Positions 7,909-16,816 of a stretch of 64,000 nt of DNA are shown piece after piece; the stretch's first letter is position 1, and every line of letters starts with the position of its first letter. Source of the stretch: Algoriphagus zhangzhouensis (GTDB taxonomy: Bacteria > Bacteroidota > Bacteroidia > Cytophagales > Cyclobacteriaceae). Location: contig NZ_FRXN01000005.1 of assembly GCF_900148515.1 (NCBI RefSeq), forward strand, positions 193,186 through 257,185, read 5' to 3'. Below the pieces are notes generated by a model, which saw nothing but the letters and a program-made list of their open reading frames with translations, ran no database searches and had not been told where the DNA came from. The position numbers and the translations under genes are program-made.

Positions 7909-9125
7909 TTCGTTTTGCCAGGCATTCTAAGCCATACCAACAATCCTGAAAATAGAGTTAGTATTCCGATCGCAGCTATACTGAATTCAACTCCAATTTG
8001 TACGGTAATTAATCCAGAAAAAACCGCTCCGAATGCATATCCCAAGTCTCTCCAAAGCCTAAAGATCCCGATGGCTTCTGCGCGTTGGACGGGATGTGTA
8101 TAATCAGCTATTCCAGCTAAAAAAGTGGGGTAAACCATGGCTGTTGCCAATCCCAAAACCAAACTCAAGCTGACTATTTGAATAGTACTAGATGAGGATG
8201 GTATCAATAGGATAGCCAATCCTTGAGCAATCATCCCAATGACCAAAATTCTTTTTTTGGAATAGATATCAGCCAATCTTCCGGTAGCTAACTGGCCAAA
8301 ACCCCATGCCATAGGGTAAATAGCCACAAGACTTCCGATATCTGTAAGTCCATATCCTATTTTAGTCAAGAATATGGGGAAAAGTCCCCATATCATCCCG
8401 TCGTTTAGATTGTTGACTAACCCCGCCTGTGTGATTGAGGAAAGATTTTTGTCGGTAAATGTCGTCTTCCAAAAAAGAGATTTTTGTTTAGGCAGACTTT
8501 TAGTATATAGCTCAGATTGTACATGAGAACCAGTGTCATTTACGAAAAATATCGATAAAAAAAGTCCAACCGAAGAAATTGCAATTCCAATCAAGAATGG
8601 AAAGGGACGAATTCCAAATTGATCGGCAATGATTGCTGTTAAGTAAGCAGAGATCCCTATTGACAAATAGCCAGCGAACTCATTTAACCCCATGGCTAGC
8701 CCTCTTTCTTTTTCTCCCACCAAATCGATTTTCATCACCACAGTGCTGCTCCATGTTAAACCCTGACTTATGCCCAATATTGCATTGCTAAAAAGGATAA
8801 AAGTCCAAGAATTTGAAAAGGCGAGGATTAATGGGACAGGTAACGCCAAAGTCCAACCTATTGCAAGCAGATTTTTCCTACCAATCCGATCTGCAAGCCT
8901 GCCTGCAAAATAATTGCTGAATGCTTTACAGACTCCAAATATGATGATGAAAGAAAGGATTGCAGATTCAGATGTGATTCCAAAAACTTCGTCAGCGAAT
9001 TGTGGGAAAATTGAACGCTCGAGTCCTACCATGGCTCCAACAAAACCATTGATTAAAACCAAAAGAGAAAATTGCTTCCAGTTTCCTTTTAGTCCGAGTT
9101 TAGGCTGAATAAGGACAGAATTCAT
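7905..9125 (-). CDS. MFS transporter
   Basis: A 406-residue membrane protein with 12 predicted segments in two halves. The MFS motif A is visible in the first half ('GRLADRIGRKNLL', about residues 74-86) and repeated in the second ('GRLADIYSKKRIL', about 283-295). The family is drug/metabolite antiporter-like, with no substrate evident. It overlaps the convergent sugar porter by 4 bases and starts 52 bases after the stop of the Crp/Fnr regulator gene on the same strand, so the regulator may control it. Confidence 0.85.
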   Translation of the reverse strand: MNSVLIQPKLGLKGNWKQFSLLVLINGFVGAMVGLERSIFPQFADEVFGITSESAILSFIIIFGVCKAFSNYFAGRLADRIGRKNLLAIGWTLALPVPLILAFSNSWTFILFSNAILGISQGLTWSSTVVMKIDLVGEKERGLAMGLNEFAGYLSIGISAYLTAIIADQFGIRPFPFLIGIAISSVGLFLSIFFVNDTGSHVQSELYTKSLPKQKSLFWKTTFTDKNLSSITQAGLVNNLNDGMIWGLFPIFLTKIGYGLTDIGSLVAIYPMAWGFGQLATGRLADIYSKKRILVIGMIAQGLAILLIPSSSSTIQIVSLSLVLGLATAMVYPTFLAGIADYTHPVQRAEAIGIFRLWRDLGYAFGAVFSGLITVQIGVEFSIAAIGILTLFSGLLVWLRMPGKTN

Positions 9126-9177
9126 ATTGCAAATTTCTGCCTATCCCAAAACCTTTCCTTTTACATATGTTAAAAAA

Positions 9178-9756
9178 TCAGGAAAGGCTGCCGCGTATTC
9201 GACTTAAGCTTACTTGGGTGATTCCTAGATAGGAGGCGATGAACTTTAAAGGTACTTTCTGAAGGACTTCGGGATGATTAGCAAGTAGTGCTTGGTATCT
9301 CTCTTCTGCTGTATTAAACTGTATCAGTTCTATCCGTCGGACAGTTTCTACATAGGCGTTTTGAATTAATTTTCGAAAAAGTCTTTCTATGTCGTGGTGA
9401 CTGTCGAATAAGCTAAATAAGGGTTCTGAAGGAATAGAGATGAATTCTGTATCCTCCATGCAAATGATTCCTTTTTGGCTGGGTTGATTTGTGAATAGAG
9501 ATTCTGCACGTATGATTAAATCCTTTTCAAAAGCAAAATATTCTGTGATTTCTAATCCGTCTTTGTAATAAAAAATTCTAGCCGCTCCATGGTTTACGAA
9601 GTAAATTGTTCTACAAGTTTTGCCAATTTGTTGTAGAATCTCATTCTTATTCAATCTGACTACAGAGCTAAGTCTTGCCAGGCGATCTATTGAGGAAGGA
9701 GTCAAGTTTTGGATGTTTTCCAAATACGAAAAGAATGAATCCAAAACCTGCCTCAT
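9178..9756 (-). CDS. Crp/Fnr-family transcriptional regulator
   Basis: A 192-residue cytoplasmic protein. Residues about 25-115 form the cyclic-nucleotide-binding-type beta roll ('LNKNEILQQIGKTCRTIYFVNHGAARIFYY'). The C-terminus has a short helix-turn-helix ('LKFIASYLGITQVSLSRIRG', residues about 171-190), ending right after the recognition helix, as in many Bacteroidota members. No Fe-S cysteines of the Fnr type are present. The beta roll lacks the standard cAMP-contact motif, so the ligand is unknown. It lies 8 bases downstream of the PAP2 gene and directly upstream of an MFS gene. Confidence 0.87.
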   Translation of the reverse strand: MRQVLDSFFSYLENIQNLTPSSIDRLARLSSVVRLNKNEILQQIGKTCRTIYFVNHGAARIFYYKDGLEITEYFAFEKDLIIRAESLFTNQPSQKGIICMEDTEFISIPSEPLFSLFDSHHDIERLFRKLIQNAYVETVRRIELIQFNTAEERYQALLANHPEVLQKVPLKFIASYLGITQVSLSRIRGSLS

Positions 9757-9764
9757 GTCTTGTT

Positions 9765-10340
9765 TTATTTAAGGACTTTTTTCAATATTTCTCTTTTGAC
9801 AAACACAATCAAAAACCAACTCAACCAAGCGGCTGCTGTTCCTACTGCTGCTCCTAAAATAATATCAAAGGGGTAATGGACGCCCAAATAAACACGTGTA
9901 TAGCTCACAAAGGCAGCATATAGATATAGCCATTTCAGGCCTTTTATTTTTCCTTTGAGTTTTCGGTTTAAGAAAACTGCCAAACCAAAAGTGTTAGCAG
10001 CATGGGATGAAACGAAGCCATAAAGACCACCACATCTGCCATAATTGTGTATGACTCCTTCCCATCTATCGTCATGGCATGGGCGAAGTCTTTCAAAAAA
10101 TGGTTTCATGATCCCGGAAGTGACTTGATCTGAAATCAAAATAGTCATAGCTACTCCGCCAAATACCCACCAACTGTTCTTAGGGTCAATTTTATAGATT
10201 TTATAAATCAAAAAAGCATAGAGGGGAAACCATGTGATAGTTTCTGTAGCTTGAAACATGATTGGATCCAACCAATCAAAATGAAAGGAATTCAACCAGA
10301 GGAAAAGTTCCTCATCCCATTGTTTTAAGATTTCGATCAT
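9765..10340 (-). CDS. PAP2-family membrane phosphatase
   Basis: A 191-residue integral membrane protein with about five to six segments. The three parts of the PAP2 active site are present: KX6RP as 'KPFFERLRP', the middle histidine as 'SSHAANTFG', and the last as 'TRVYLGVHYPFD'. Enzymes of this type remove phosphate from lipid phosphates such as phosphatidic acid, undecaprenyl diphosphate or lipid A; which one applies here cannot be told. Its start overlaps the end of hemF by 4 bases (ATGA), so the two are translationally coupled. Confidence 0.88.
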   Translation of the reverse strand: MIEILKQWDEELFLWLNSFHFDWLDPIMFQATETITWFPLYAFLIYKIYKIDPKNSWWVFGGVAMTILISDQVTSGIMKPFFERLRPCHDDRWEGVIHNYGRCGGLYGFVSSHAANTFGLAVFLNRKLKGKIKGLKWLYLYAAFVSYTRVYLGVHYPFDIILGAAVGTAAAWLSWFLIVFVKREILKKVLK

Positions 10341-11248
10341 TGATGAAAATTAAGCCAATCTATGCCTTTTTTTAGATTTTGAAGAGTGAATTCCTCCTGA
10401 CTTCCCTCTTGAGGTTCATGCATATAAGTCCACTCTGCCACAGGAGGCATACTCATCAAAATACTTTCTGTTCGACCATTGGTGTCCAGACCGAATTTGG
10501 TGCCGGCATCCCAAACCAAATTAAACTCGACATATCTACCCCTTCTCAGGTTTTGCCAAGCTTTTTCATTTTCTCCAAAAGGAATTTCAGAGTTTTTATT
10601 CATGAAATGACCATATACATCTGGGAATAATCTCCCAATTGCCAAACTGAATTGAAGGATTTTTTCGAAGTGCTCATCTGATTCCGCACTTAGCCTGTCG
10701 TAGAAAATACCGCCAATGCCCCGAGTCTCATCTCTATGTTTCACGAAGAAGTAGTCATCAGCCCAATTTTTAAATTTTGGATAATATTCTAGATCGAATT
10801 GATCACAGACTTTTTTGACTTCTTGGTGAAAATAACGAGCATCTTCAGGGACGATGTAATGCGGGGTCAAATCTATTCCACCACCAAACCAATGTGTTCC
10901 ATTATCCATTTCGAAATATCGAATGTTCATGTGGATGATCGGAACCATAGGGCTTTTGGGATGCAATACTATTGAAACACCTGTGGCGAAGAATTCTGCT
11001 TTCTCCAGTCCTAATTTCTTTAGAATCTTATCAGGAGTCGGACCGTGGACTGCAGAAAATGCAACTCCACCCTTTTCTATTATTTTTCCGTCTTCGAAAA
11101 TTCTAGTCCTACCACCACCGCCACCAGTTCTTTGCCAAGCGTCTTCTCGAAATTTACCTTGGCCATCATGCTTCTCAAGTTCACAGGTAATGTGATCCTG
11201 TATTCCCTTGTAGATCTCTGCTATTTCTTCTTTACTTCTTCTGCTCAT
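10337..11248 (-). CDS. hemF: Oxygen-dependent coproporphyrinogen III oxidase
   Basis: A 303-residue enzyme of haem synthesis that converts coproporphyrinogen III to protoporphyrinogen IX using O2. The family hallmarks are all visible: 'WQRTGGGGGRTRIFEDG', 'GVAFSAVHG', 'HMNIRYFEMDNGTHWFGGG' running into 'IDLTPHY', 'HRDETRGIGGIFYD' and 'RRGRYVEFNLVWDAGTKFG'. The ATG at 11248 (MSRRSKEEIAEI) is preferred over an in-frame TTG at 11305, because the TTG would reach back into the tamL gene. That leaves a 4-base gap to tamL upstream and a 4-base overlap with the PAP2 gene downstream. It points to an aerobic or facultatively aerobic host. Confidence 0.95.
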   Translation of the reverse strand: MSRRSKEEIAEIYKGIQDHITCELEKHDGQGKFREDAWQRTGGGGGRTRIFEDGKIIEKGGVAFSAVHGPTPDKILKKLGLEKAEFFATGVSIVLHPKSPMVPIIHMNIRYFEMDNGTHWFGGGIDLTPHYIVPEDARYFHQEVKKVCDQFDLEYYPKFKNWADDYFFVKHRDETRGIGGIFYDRLSAESDEHFEKILQFSLAIGRLFPDVYGHFMNKNSEIPFGENEKAWQNLRRGRYVEFNLVWDAGTKFGLDTNGRTESILMSMPPVAEWTYMHEPQEGSQEEFTLQNLKKGIDWLNFHQ

Positions 11249-11252
11249 TTTC

Positions 11253-13679
11253 TTAGAAAGGATATCCAATCCCAAAATTGAGAACCGTTTGGCCTTTGAG
11301 TCCAAAAGGTCTTTTAAAATTTATATTGTCCAAAACCCATCTGTCACCTTCAGGTTCAGATGGATCTATGGCTTTGGTTGCTAAATCCAGACGGATGATC
11401 AAGAAATCAAAATCCATTCTTAATCCCAACCCTGTCCCGACAGCGAATTCTTTATAAAATCTGTCAAATCTAAAGTCAGCTCCTGGACGGCTCAGATCTG
11501 CGCCAATCACCCATGAGTTTCCGACATCGACAAACAAAGCCATATCGAAATACCCGTACAAGTTACGGCGATATTCGAACATTGACTCAATGATCATTTC
11601 TCCTGGTTGCTCAAAATCGTAATCATATCTTCCTCCAGTTCCGATTTGGGGCTTGTAACTTCCAGGTCCTAAGCGTCTGGCTTGCCATGCTCTGATGCTG
11701 GTACCACCACCGGCAAAGAAGTATTTTTCATAGGGAAGAATACCAGCACTGACTCCATAGGGCTGTGCTATTCCAAAATTGAACCTATAAGCAAAAGTTT
11801 GTTTTTGGTCTAGAGGATAATACCTCCTGAAATCCGCCTGAAATTTCAACCATTGGAAATTCGCATAATCAATATTTTCAACATCACTGTTGCTAGGGAC
11901 ATCCAGAAAGTTCAAGGTGGTTCCGCCGCTTTCCACAAATAATTTTAAAAGGGAAGAAGGACGGGTTTTCCAGTTTCCGTATTGATTGAAATTAATGATT
12001 GATTGAGCGGAAAAACTACTTACAAAAGAAGGGAGAAAGGACCAGATTAGATTATTTCCCTGGTTGGCCAAATTATCCAAGACGTCCAAAAATTCCTGTG
12101 TGATTTTGGGAGTACGTATGTAGTTGATGTCCGCTACGTTGACTGTAAACTGCTGCCGATTGTTTGTTGTGGCCCAGTTATACGAAAGCAAAGCATTAAT
12201 TCCTTTTCGGGTGTATTCAGGCCTGTTAGTATAGTTGTATCCTATTTGGGTCCTGGTATTAGGGTTGTATCTACCGTATTTTTCAAGGGTGCTGGGAGCA
12301 AATGGAATTAAGAATCTTGGGAAGATTATGGAAGCCGAAACGCCGAGTTCTTTACTTTGATAAACCCCTTGGTTGGTTGCTGACGCCACTCCTTCTAGTC
12401 CTGCTCGAAAATTGAATTCCAGAATCTCCCCTGCTCGGAAGAAATTTCGATTTCGAAGTGAGGTACTGAAAAATGGCCCTGGTAGTTGTTCGGTCACACT
12501 CAAACCAAGTTGATTTGTCAACTGATACTTTTGAGCAGGTTGTGTAAAAATATTTGCTGTAAGGGAAGTGCCTAAAGTGTCGAAAGTGATATTTACAAAA
12601 CGGAAGAGATCCAAATTGCTCAATTGCCTTTGACTTTCGATTACTGAGGACCTGCTGTATTTGTCACCTTTGTTAATTAATACCCTTGAAGCTAATATTC
12701 GCTCAGAATATCTATCTCTATAAAAACTGAAATCAATGTCATTGAATTCGCCCTTGACTTGCGCATCTGCAAACTCATCAGATGGTGGGTTTATTCTAAA
12801 ATTAATCGAATCAATCGTATAGATTTCATGCTTATCTGCAAAAGTCGGCTGGCGTATCAATTGTTCAATTTGTACTTCCTTTTTTGTAGTATCCTGATAG
12901 ACATTATACTCCAGATAGGACTTTGAGAACATGAAAAAGCCATTGTTTTTTAATAACTCTTCCACCCGGTTTCTCTCAGCAATTATGTCATCTTGAGCAT
13001 ATCGCTTCCCAACTCGTAAATTGGATCGATCAGCAGATGACTTAAGAAGTTTTTGGATTTCTGTATTTTCTGATTTGGTAAAAATAGAATCTACCAGATA
13101 TGGACTGTTTTCTGTTAATTGATAAGTGATGAATGCCTTCTTGCCCTTAGTGGTAACAGTAAAATCAGTCTTGGAATCAAAAAAACTATTGTTTTGAAGA
13201 TAGCCAGCCATGTTTTTTTGTGAAGCTTCGACAAGATTGCTGTCTAATTTCGTCACTGGGTTTCCTGTTCTCATCAAACCATTTCCGTATTCTTCCTTCT
13301 TGGTATAGCCTTCAATTTTAGATTGAAGTTTTTCCTGCCTTTTTTGGAGCTTTCTGTCTCCGGGAATGGTATCTAGTTGTGCAGTAATTTGACTCAATTC
13401 CTCTTGTGCATCTTCTTTTTTCTGGGTGATCTTCTCCTTGTCATAAAAAGAATTACCAATTCTATAAATGGTAACTCCAGGAGATACATTCAAAAGAGGG
13501 ATTCGAAAATTGGGTTCCTGTTGATTCAAATTAGCTAATGCAGCTTCATCAGATTTGTCTGATCCTTCGATTTCTGCATCAAATACAACATATTCGCCTT
13601 CTGATAGGTTTTTGGTCAGGGAACAGCCCAGACATAGCCCTAGCAGCAAAAGAAAAAGTATATATTTGGATAATTTCAA
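11253..13679 (-). CDS. tamL: TamL: Omp85-family lipoprotein, translocation and assembly module
   Basis: A roughly 808-residue outer-membrane protein. The N-terminus has a lipobox (LLGLCLGC), so it is a lipoprotein, which is the mark of TamL, the Bacteroidota counterpart of TamA that works with TamB. A periplasmic part with POTRA-like repeats ('NLRVGKRYAQDDIIAERNRV', 'NKGDKYSRSSVIESQRQL') leads to a C-terminal barrel with 'FFAGGGTSIRAWQARRLGPG', the lid-loop motif. No ATG start is available. The TTG at 13679 gives an ideal signal peptide (MKLSKYILFLLLLGLC); an alternative TTG at 13709 would overlap the start of the divergent methyltransferase. No tamB lies next to it. Confidence 0.9.
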   Translation of the reverse strand: MKLSKYILFLLLLGLCLGCSLTKNLSEGEYVVFDAEIEGSDKSDEAALANLNQQEPNFRIPLLNVSPGVTIYRIGNSFYDKEKITQKKEDAQEELSQITAQLDTIPGDRKLQKRQEKLQSKIEGYTKKEEYGNGLMRTGNPVTKLDSNLVEASQKNMAGYLQNNSFFDSKTDFTVTTKGKKAFITYQLTENSPYLVDSIFTKSENTEIQKLLKSSADRSNLRVGKRYAQDDIIAERNRVEELLKNNGFFMFSKSYLEYNVYQDTTKKEVQIEQLIRQPTFADKHEIYTIDSINFRINPPSDEFADAQVKGEFNDIDFSFYRDRYSERILASRVLINKGDKYSRSSVIESQRQLSNLDLFRFVNITFDTLGTSLTANIFTQPAQKYQLTNQLGLSVTEQLPGPFFSTSLRNRNFFRAGEILEFNFRAGLEGVASATNQGVYQSKELGVSASIIFPRFLIPFAPSTLEKYGRYNPNTRTQIGYNYTNRPEYTRKGINALLSYNWATTNNRQQFTVNVADINYIRTPKITQEFLDVLDNLANQGNNLIWSFLPSFVSSFSAQSIINFNQYGNWKTRPSSLLKLFVESGGTTLNFLDVPSNSDVENIDYANFQWLKFQADFRRYYPLDQKQTFAYRFNFGIAQPYGVSAGILPYEKYFFAGGGTSIRAWQARRLGPGSYKPQIGTGGRYDYDFEQPGEMIIESMFEYRRNLYGYFDMALFVDVGNSWVIGADLSRPGADFRFDRFYKEFAVGTGLGLRMDFDFLIIRLDLATKAIDPSEPEGDRWVLDNINFKRPFGLKGQTVLNFGIGYPF

Positions 13680-13698
13680 ATTGGGAGAATCAAACGGA

Positions 13699-14445
13699 AT
13701 GCTTAGCAAAAATACAGTTAAGTTTATAAAATCCTTACATCAAAAGAAATACAGATCTGAGCACAGTAAGTTCTTTGTGGAAGGTGAAAAGAGTGTCGTG
13801 GAGGTCCTTTCATCAGATTTCAAAACGGATTTGTTGATTGCTACGGATAGTTTTTTGGACAAGAATCATACCCTCATTTCCAAATCCAAGATAGAAGTTA
13901 TTCAAGCCACTCAAAAACAGTTAGAATCACTTGGTCAATACCAAAGTAATGATTCGGCATTGGCAGTAGTTCGGATGAAAGATAATCAAGGGTTTATTCC
14001 TTCGAATGATGAACTGATTTTAGCATTGGATGATGTTAGGGATCCTGGAAATCTGGGGACTATTATTAGGATTGCTGACTGGTATGGAATTAAAAACCTT
14101 GTTTTTTCGCAGCAGACGGCAGATTTCTACAATCCCAAAGTGATCCAATCCACTATGGGCTCTTTTACTCGGGTTAATTTTTTCTATTCGGATTTGGAGG
14201 AAGTCCTAAAGAGCTGGAATCTCCCTGTCTATGGTGCTTTTTTAGAAGGAGAAAATATTCATAAATTATCTAAAGTTGAACCGGGAGTGATTTTAATGGG
14301 TAATGAGTCAAAGGGGATTTCCCAAGAAGTTGGGGAATTGGTTACCCAAAAAATAACCATTCCGGCTTTTGGATCTGCCGAATCTCTCAATGTCGCAATC
14401 GCTACTGCTGTTTTTTGTGACAATTTCAAACGACTTATTTCGTAA
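13699..14445 (+). CDS. TrmH/SpoU-family RNA 2'-O-methyltransferase
   Basis: A 248-residue enzyme that methylates ribose 2'-OH in rRNA or tRNA with S-adenosylmethionine. An N-terminal RNA-binding substrate domain ('SKNTVKFIKSLHQKKYRSE', 'FFVEGEKSVVEVL') precedes the SPOUT knot domain with its three motifs: 'DPGNLGTIIRIADWYG', 'ILMGNESKGIS' and 'IPAFGSAESLNVAIATAV'. The ATG at 13699 is chosen because the conserved N-terminus starts there. Its start codon lies only 19 bases from that of tamL on the other strand, so each gene's promoter must lie inside the other gene. The downstream transporter follows after 2 bases. Confidence 0.9.
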   Translation: MLSKNTVKFIKSLHQKKYRSEHSKFFVEGEKSVVEVLSSDFKTDLLIATDSFLDKNHTLISKSKIEVIQATQKQLESLGQYQSNDSALAVVRMKDNQGFIPSNDELILALDDVRDPGNLGTIIRIADWYGIKNLVFSQQTADFYNPKVIQSTMGSFTRVNFFYSDLEEVLKSWNLPVYGAFLEGENIHKLSKVEPGVILMGNESKGISQEVGELVTQKITIPAFGSAESLNVAIATAVFCDNFKRLIS

Positions 14446-14447
14446 TC

Positions 14448-15437
14448 GTGAAAAAACTAATTCAACTGCTTCAAAAAGTAGGGATTAATGGGTTTCTTTT
14501 AGGCTTATTTGGAGCAATATTTTTGGCTTGGTTATTCCCTTCGATTGGATCTTCTGAAAGTGGATTCCCTTGGAAATCAATTATTAATGTGGGAATTGCT
14601 TTAGTTTTTTTCTTTTATGGGGTGAAATTGGATCCCAAACAATTAAGAGAAAGCCTATCCAATTGGAAACTGCATGTCTTGATCCAGAGCATCACTTTCA
14701 TCATTTTTCCGGTTTTAGTTTTTTTTCTGTTGCGATTGATCCCATGGATAGATGATGATTTTAAATTGGGAATTACTTACCTCTCTGCTTTACCATCGAC
14801 TGTGAGTGCTTCTGTGGTCATGGTATCAATTGCCGGAGGAAATATGCCTGCAGCCATCTTCAATGCAAGTATTTCCAGTTTATTGGGTGTTTTCATTACA
14901 CCTGTTTGGATGGGTTTTTTGGGAAAAAGCACCGGTGGAATGGAGATTGACATGATGCCCACTATTCTGGAATTGACTTTCAAAGTAATTCTTCCTGTTT
15001 GCTTGGGCGTTTTATTTCATGGAAAGATATTTCCTTTGATCGAAAATCATCTTAAAAAATTGAAATATGTGGATCAAACTGTAATTATGATGATTGTTTT
15101 TACAGCTTTTTCAGATTCCTTTTCTCAGGGAGTTTTTGATCCCTATAAAACAGAAACTTTGCTTGAGATTGCAGGGATTATGCTTTCTCTATTTTTATTT
15201 ATTTGGACCGTGATATCTTTTGTGTCCAAAGGACTTGGATTTACCTTAAAAGATCGAATTACTGCTCTTTTTTGTGGATCAAAAAAATCTTTGGTCCATG
15301 GAGTAGTTATTGGAAAAATTCTTTTTCCAGATCCAGCGATGCTAGGCTTAGTTCTATTACCAGTGATGCTTTATCACATCCAACAATTGATCATTGGATC
15401 TGCAATTGCCCAATATTTTTCAAGGAAGACCGAATAG
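14448..15437 (+). CDS. Bile acid:sodium symporter (BASS) family transporter
   Basis: A 329-residue inner-membrane protein with about ten segments, starting with GTG. It resembles the SLC10A7/YfeH branch of the BASS family: 'GVKLDPKQLRESLSNWKLH' after the second segment, 'SALPSTVSASVVMVSIAGGN' in the core, and 'FCGSKKSLVHGVVIGKILFP' near the end, where the SKKS motif is typical. The substrate is unknown. ACR3 arsenite exporters belong to a related superfamily, but the sequence here is of the SLC10A7 type and it is not next to the ars genes. It is almost fused to the RNA methyltransferase gene (2-base gap). Confidence 0.87.
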   Translation: MKKLIQLLQKVGINGFLLGLFGAIFLAWLFPSIGSSESGFPWKSIINVGIALVFFFYGVKLDPKQLRESLSNWKLHVLIQSITFIIFPVLVFFLLRLIPWIDDDFKLGITYLSALPSTVSASVVMVSIAGGNMPAAIFNASISSLLGVFITPVWMGFLGKSTGGMEIDMMPTILELTFKVILPVCLGVLFHGKIFPLIENHLKKLKYVDQTVIMMIVFTAFSDSFSQGVFDPYKTETLLEIAGIMLSLFLFIWTVISFVSKGLGFTLKDRITALFCGSKKSLVHGVVIGKILFPDPAMLGLVLLPVMLYHIQQLIIGSAIAQYFSRKTE

Positions 15438-15517
15438 TTCCAGGTATCATTTGAGTGACCTTACTTGATCAAATATTTATTAATATTTATCTTTTGTAAA
15501 ATAAAAGTTCTTAAAAG

Positions 15518-16381
15518 ATGAAAAACTCAATAAAATATTTGTTAGTTATACTATTTTCTTTTGGATTATTATTTAATATTGAATCTGTTTATGCCCAGGA
15601 GAAAGTGGATATAGTGGTGATGAGAAATGGAGAAAATCGGGAAGTAAAGGTAACGGGTATAACAGAGACCATAGTGAAATTTCGGTATATCGGAGAGGAT
15701 TTTGACTATGAAATCCCTAAAACTGATATCTCTCAAATCAAATTTGCGAGTGGCCGGATTCAATCATTTGAAGAGAATGTTTCGGATTTGCCAACAGATG
15801 GGACTCATGCCGGCAGTTCCGCTGAAAGACATAATAAAATAGCGGTTTTGCCATTTGCAATCATTTCTAATGACCCAGGCCTTACAATAGATGAATTGCG
15901 AACATTTACACAAAATCAAGCTGCGAATACAGTCAGAAATGAATACGGGAGCCTCTCTCTTCAAGATCCACTGACCACCAATGCTATCTTGGCTAAAAAT
16001 AATTTGAGTCAGGATAATATCGATTCTTTTACACCTGCTGAAATTGCAGAACTTTTAGGTGTGGAATTTATAATTTTTGGATCGGTAAAAGTGACTAATA
16101 AAGGGGCTACCACTTATACTTCTGGATCTTCGACTTATTCTCAGAAAACGGATAAAAATTCTGATACAAAAAGGAATAAAGGAAGTGTTTTTAGCTCCTC
16201 CAGCTCCTCAACAAATATCGAATATGATACCATGGTTGATTTGAGGATGTTTAATGACCGAGGTGATAATTTATATTCAAATTCACGTCATGCCTTTGGA
16301 ACTGGAACAGATGCTTACAAAGGAAGCGTAGATTATATGCTCAAAAGGACACCTTTTGGTTCTAAATATGGAAAGAAATAA
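15518..16381 (+). CDS. Secreted CsgG/TolB-N-like protein of unknown function
   Basis: A 287-residue protein with a signal peptide ending near residue 26 (VYAQ). Residues 27-80 form a small beta domain ('RNGENREVKVTGITETIVKF', 'YEIPKTDISQIKFASG') common in Bacteroidota periplasmic proteins. Residues about 105-205 resemble the CsgG/FlgO-type alpha/beta fold: 'NKIAVLPFAII', then 'PAEIAELLGVEFIIFGSVKV'. A serine- and threonine-rich insert (about residues 205-235) follows. No membrane segment exists after the signal peptide. The function is not known. It stands alone, with a strong terminator 20 bases after its stop. Confidence 0.75.
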   Translation: MKNSIKYLLVILFSFGLLFNIESVYAQEKVDIVVMRNGENREVKVTGITETIVKFRYIGEDFDYEIPKTDISQIKFASGRIQSFEENVSDLPTDGTHAGSSAERHNKIAVLPFAIISNDPGLTIDELRTFTQNQAANTVRNEYGSLSLQDPLTTNAILAKNNLSQDNIDSFTPAEIAELLGVEFIIFGSVKVTNKGATTYTSGSSTYSQKTDKNSDTKRNKGSVFSSSSSSTNIEYDTMVDLRMFNDRGDNLYSNSRHAFGTGTDAYKGSVDYMLKRTPFGSKYGKK

Positions 16382-16402
16382 AATTTTTAAAGGGTAAAAA
16401 GT

Positions 16403-16431
16403 AAAGCCTGAGATTCATTCTCAGGCTTTTT
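16403..16431. terminator. Bidirectional terminator between the CsgG-like and acyl-CoA-binding genes
   Basis: An 11-base perfect stem (AAAGCCTGAGA / TCTCAGGCTTT) with a 5-base loop, running into T5 on the plus strand. It sits between converging genes (stops at 16381 and 16435) and can serve both, though the minus-strand T run is only the three bases in the stem. Confidence 0.85.
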
Positions 16432-16434
16432 GCT

Positions 16435-16695
16435 TTACAAGTATTTAGTGGACAATTCCTCTACCAGGGAGATGTATTCATCACTTGCATCACTTTTACT
16501 TTTCCCTTTGAAATTGAGCCATGCATTGAATTTAGCGGCAGCTTTGAAATCAAAACCTCCCGGTCTTTCAGTTTCATTGTCACCTTCTGTAGCTTGTTTG
16601 TAAAGGCCATATAATTTTAATAACTCCTCGTTGGAAGGTCGGCTTGTAAATTTCTTAGTCAATGCTGCAGCGTCCTCTAAATTGGTGATTTCCAT
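16435..16695 (-). CDS. Acyl-CoA-binding protein
   Basis: An 86-residue cytoplasmic four-helix protein that binds long-chain acyl-CoA esters. The family core is plain: 'LLKLYGLYKQATEGDNETERP', split by a proline-glycine turn from 'FDFKAAAKFNAWLNFKGKSKS', then 'ASDEYISLVEEL'. The YxxYKQAT and KxxAW positions that touch CoA are conserved. Length is normal for the family, which is mostly eukaryotic but well known in Bacteroidota. It is a single gene converging on the CsgG-like gene. Confidence 0.92.
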   Translation of the reverse strand: MEITNLEDAAALTKKFTSRPSNEELLKLYGLYKQATEGDNETERPGGFDFKAAAKFNAWLNFKGKSKSDASDEYISLVEELSTKYL

Positions 16696-16766
16696 GTAAA
16701 CTCAAATTATGATTTCTAGTTTCCAAATATGAATTCAAAAATTGAAAAACATTACATTTTGGGTAT

Positions 16767-16797
16767 AAAAAAAGCCAACCTATTAAGAGGTTGGCTT
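16767..16797 (-). terminator. Terminator of citrate synthase gene
   Basis: On the minus strand a 10-base perfect stem (AAGCCAACCT / AGGTTGGCTT, 16797-16772) with a 6-base loop is followed by T7. It lies 20 bases after the gltA stop. Confidence 0.88.
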
Positions 16798-16816
16798 CAA
16801 ATTATTTGAAGGAGGC

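Noticed and set aside
14448..15437. BASS-family transporter as the missing arsenite exporter
   Set aside because: The motifs are of the SLC10A7 type, not ACR3, and it is 8 kb away on the other strand with an RNA methyltransferase.
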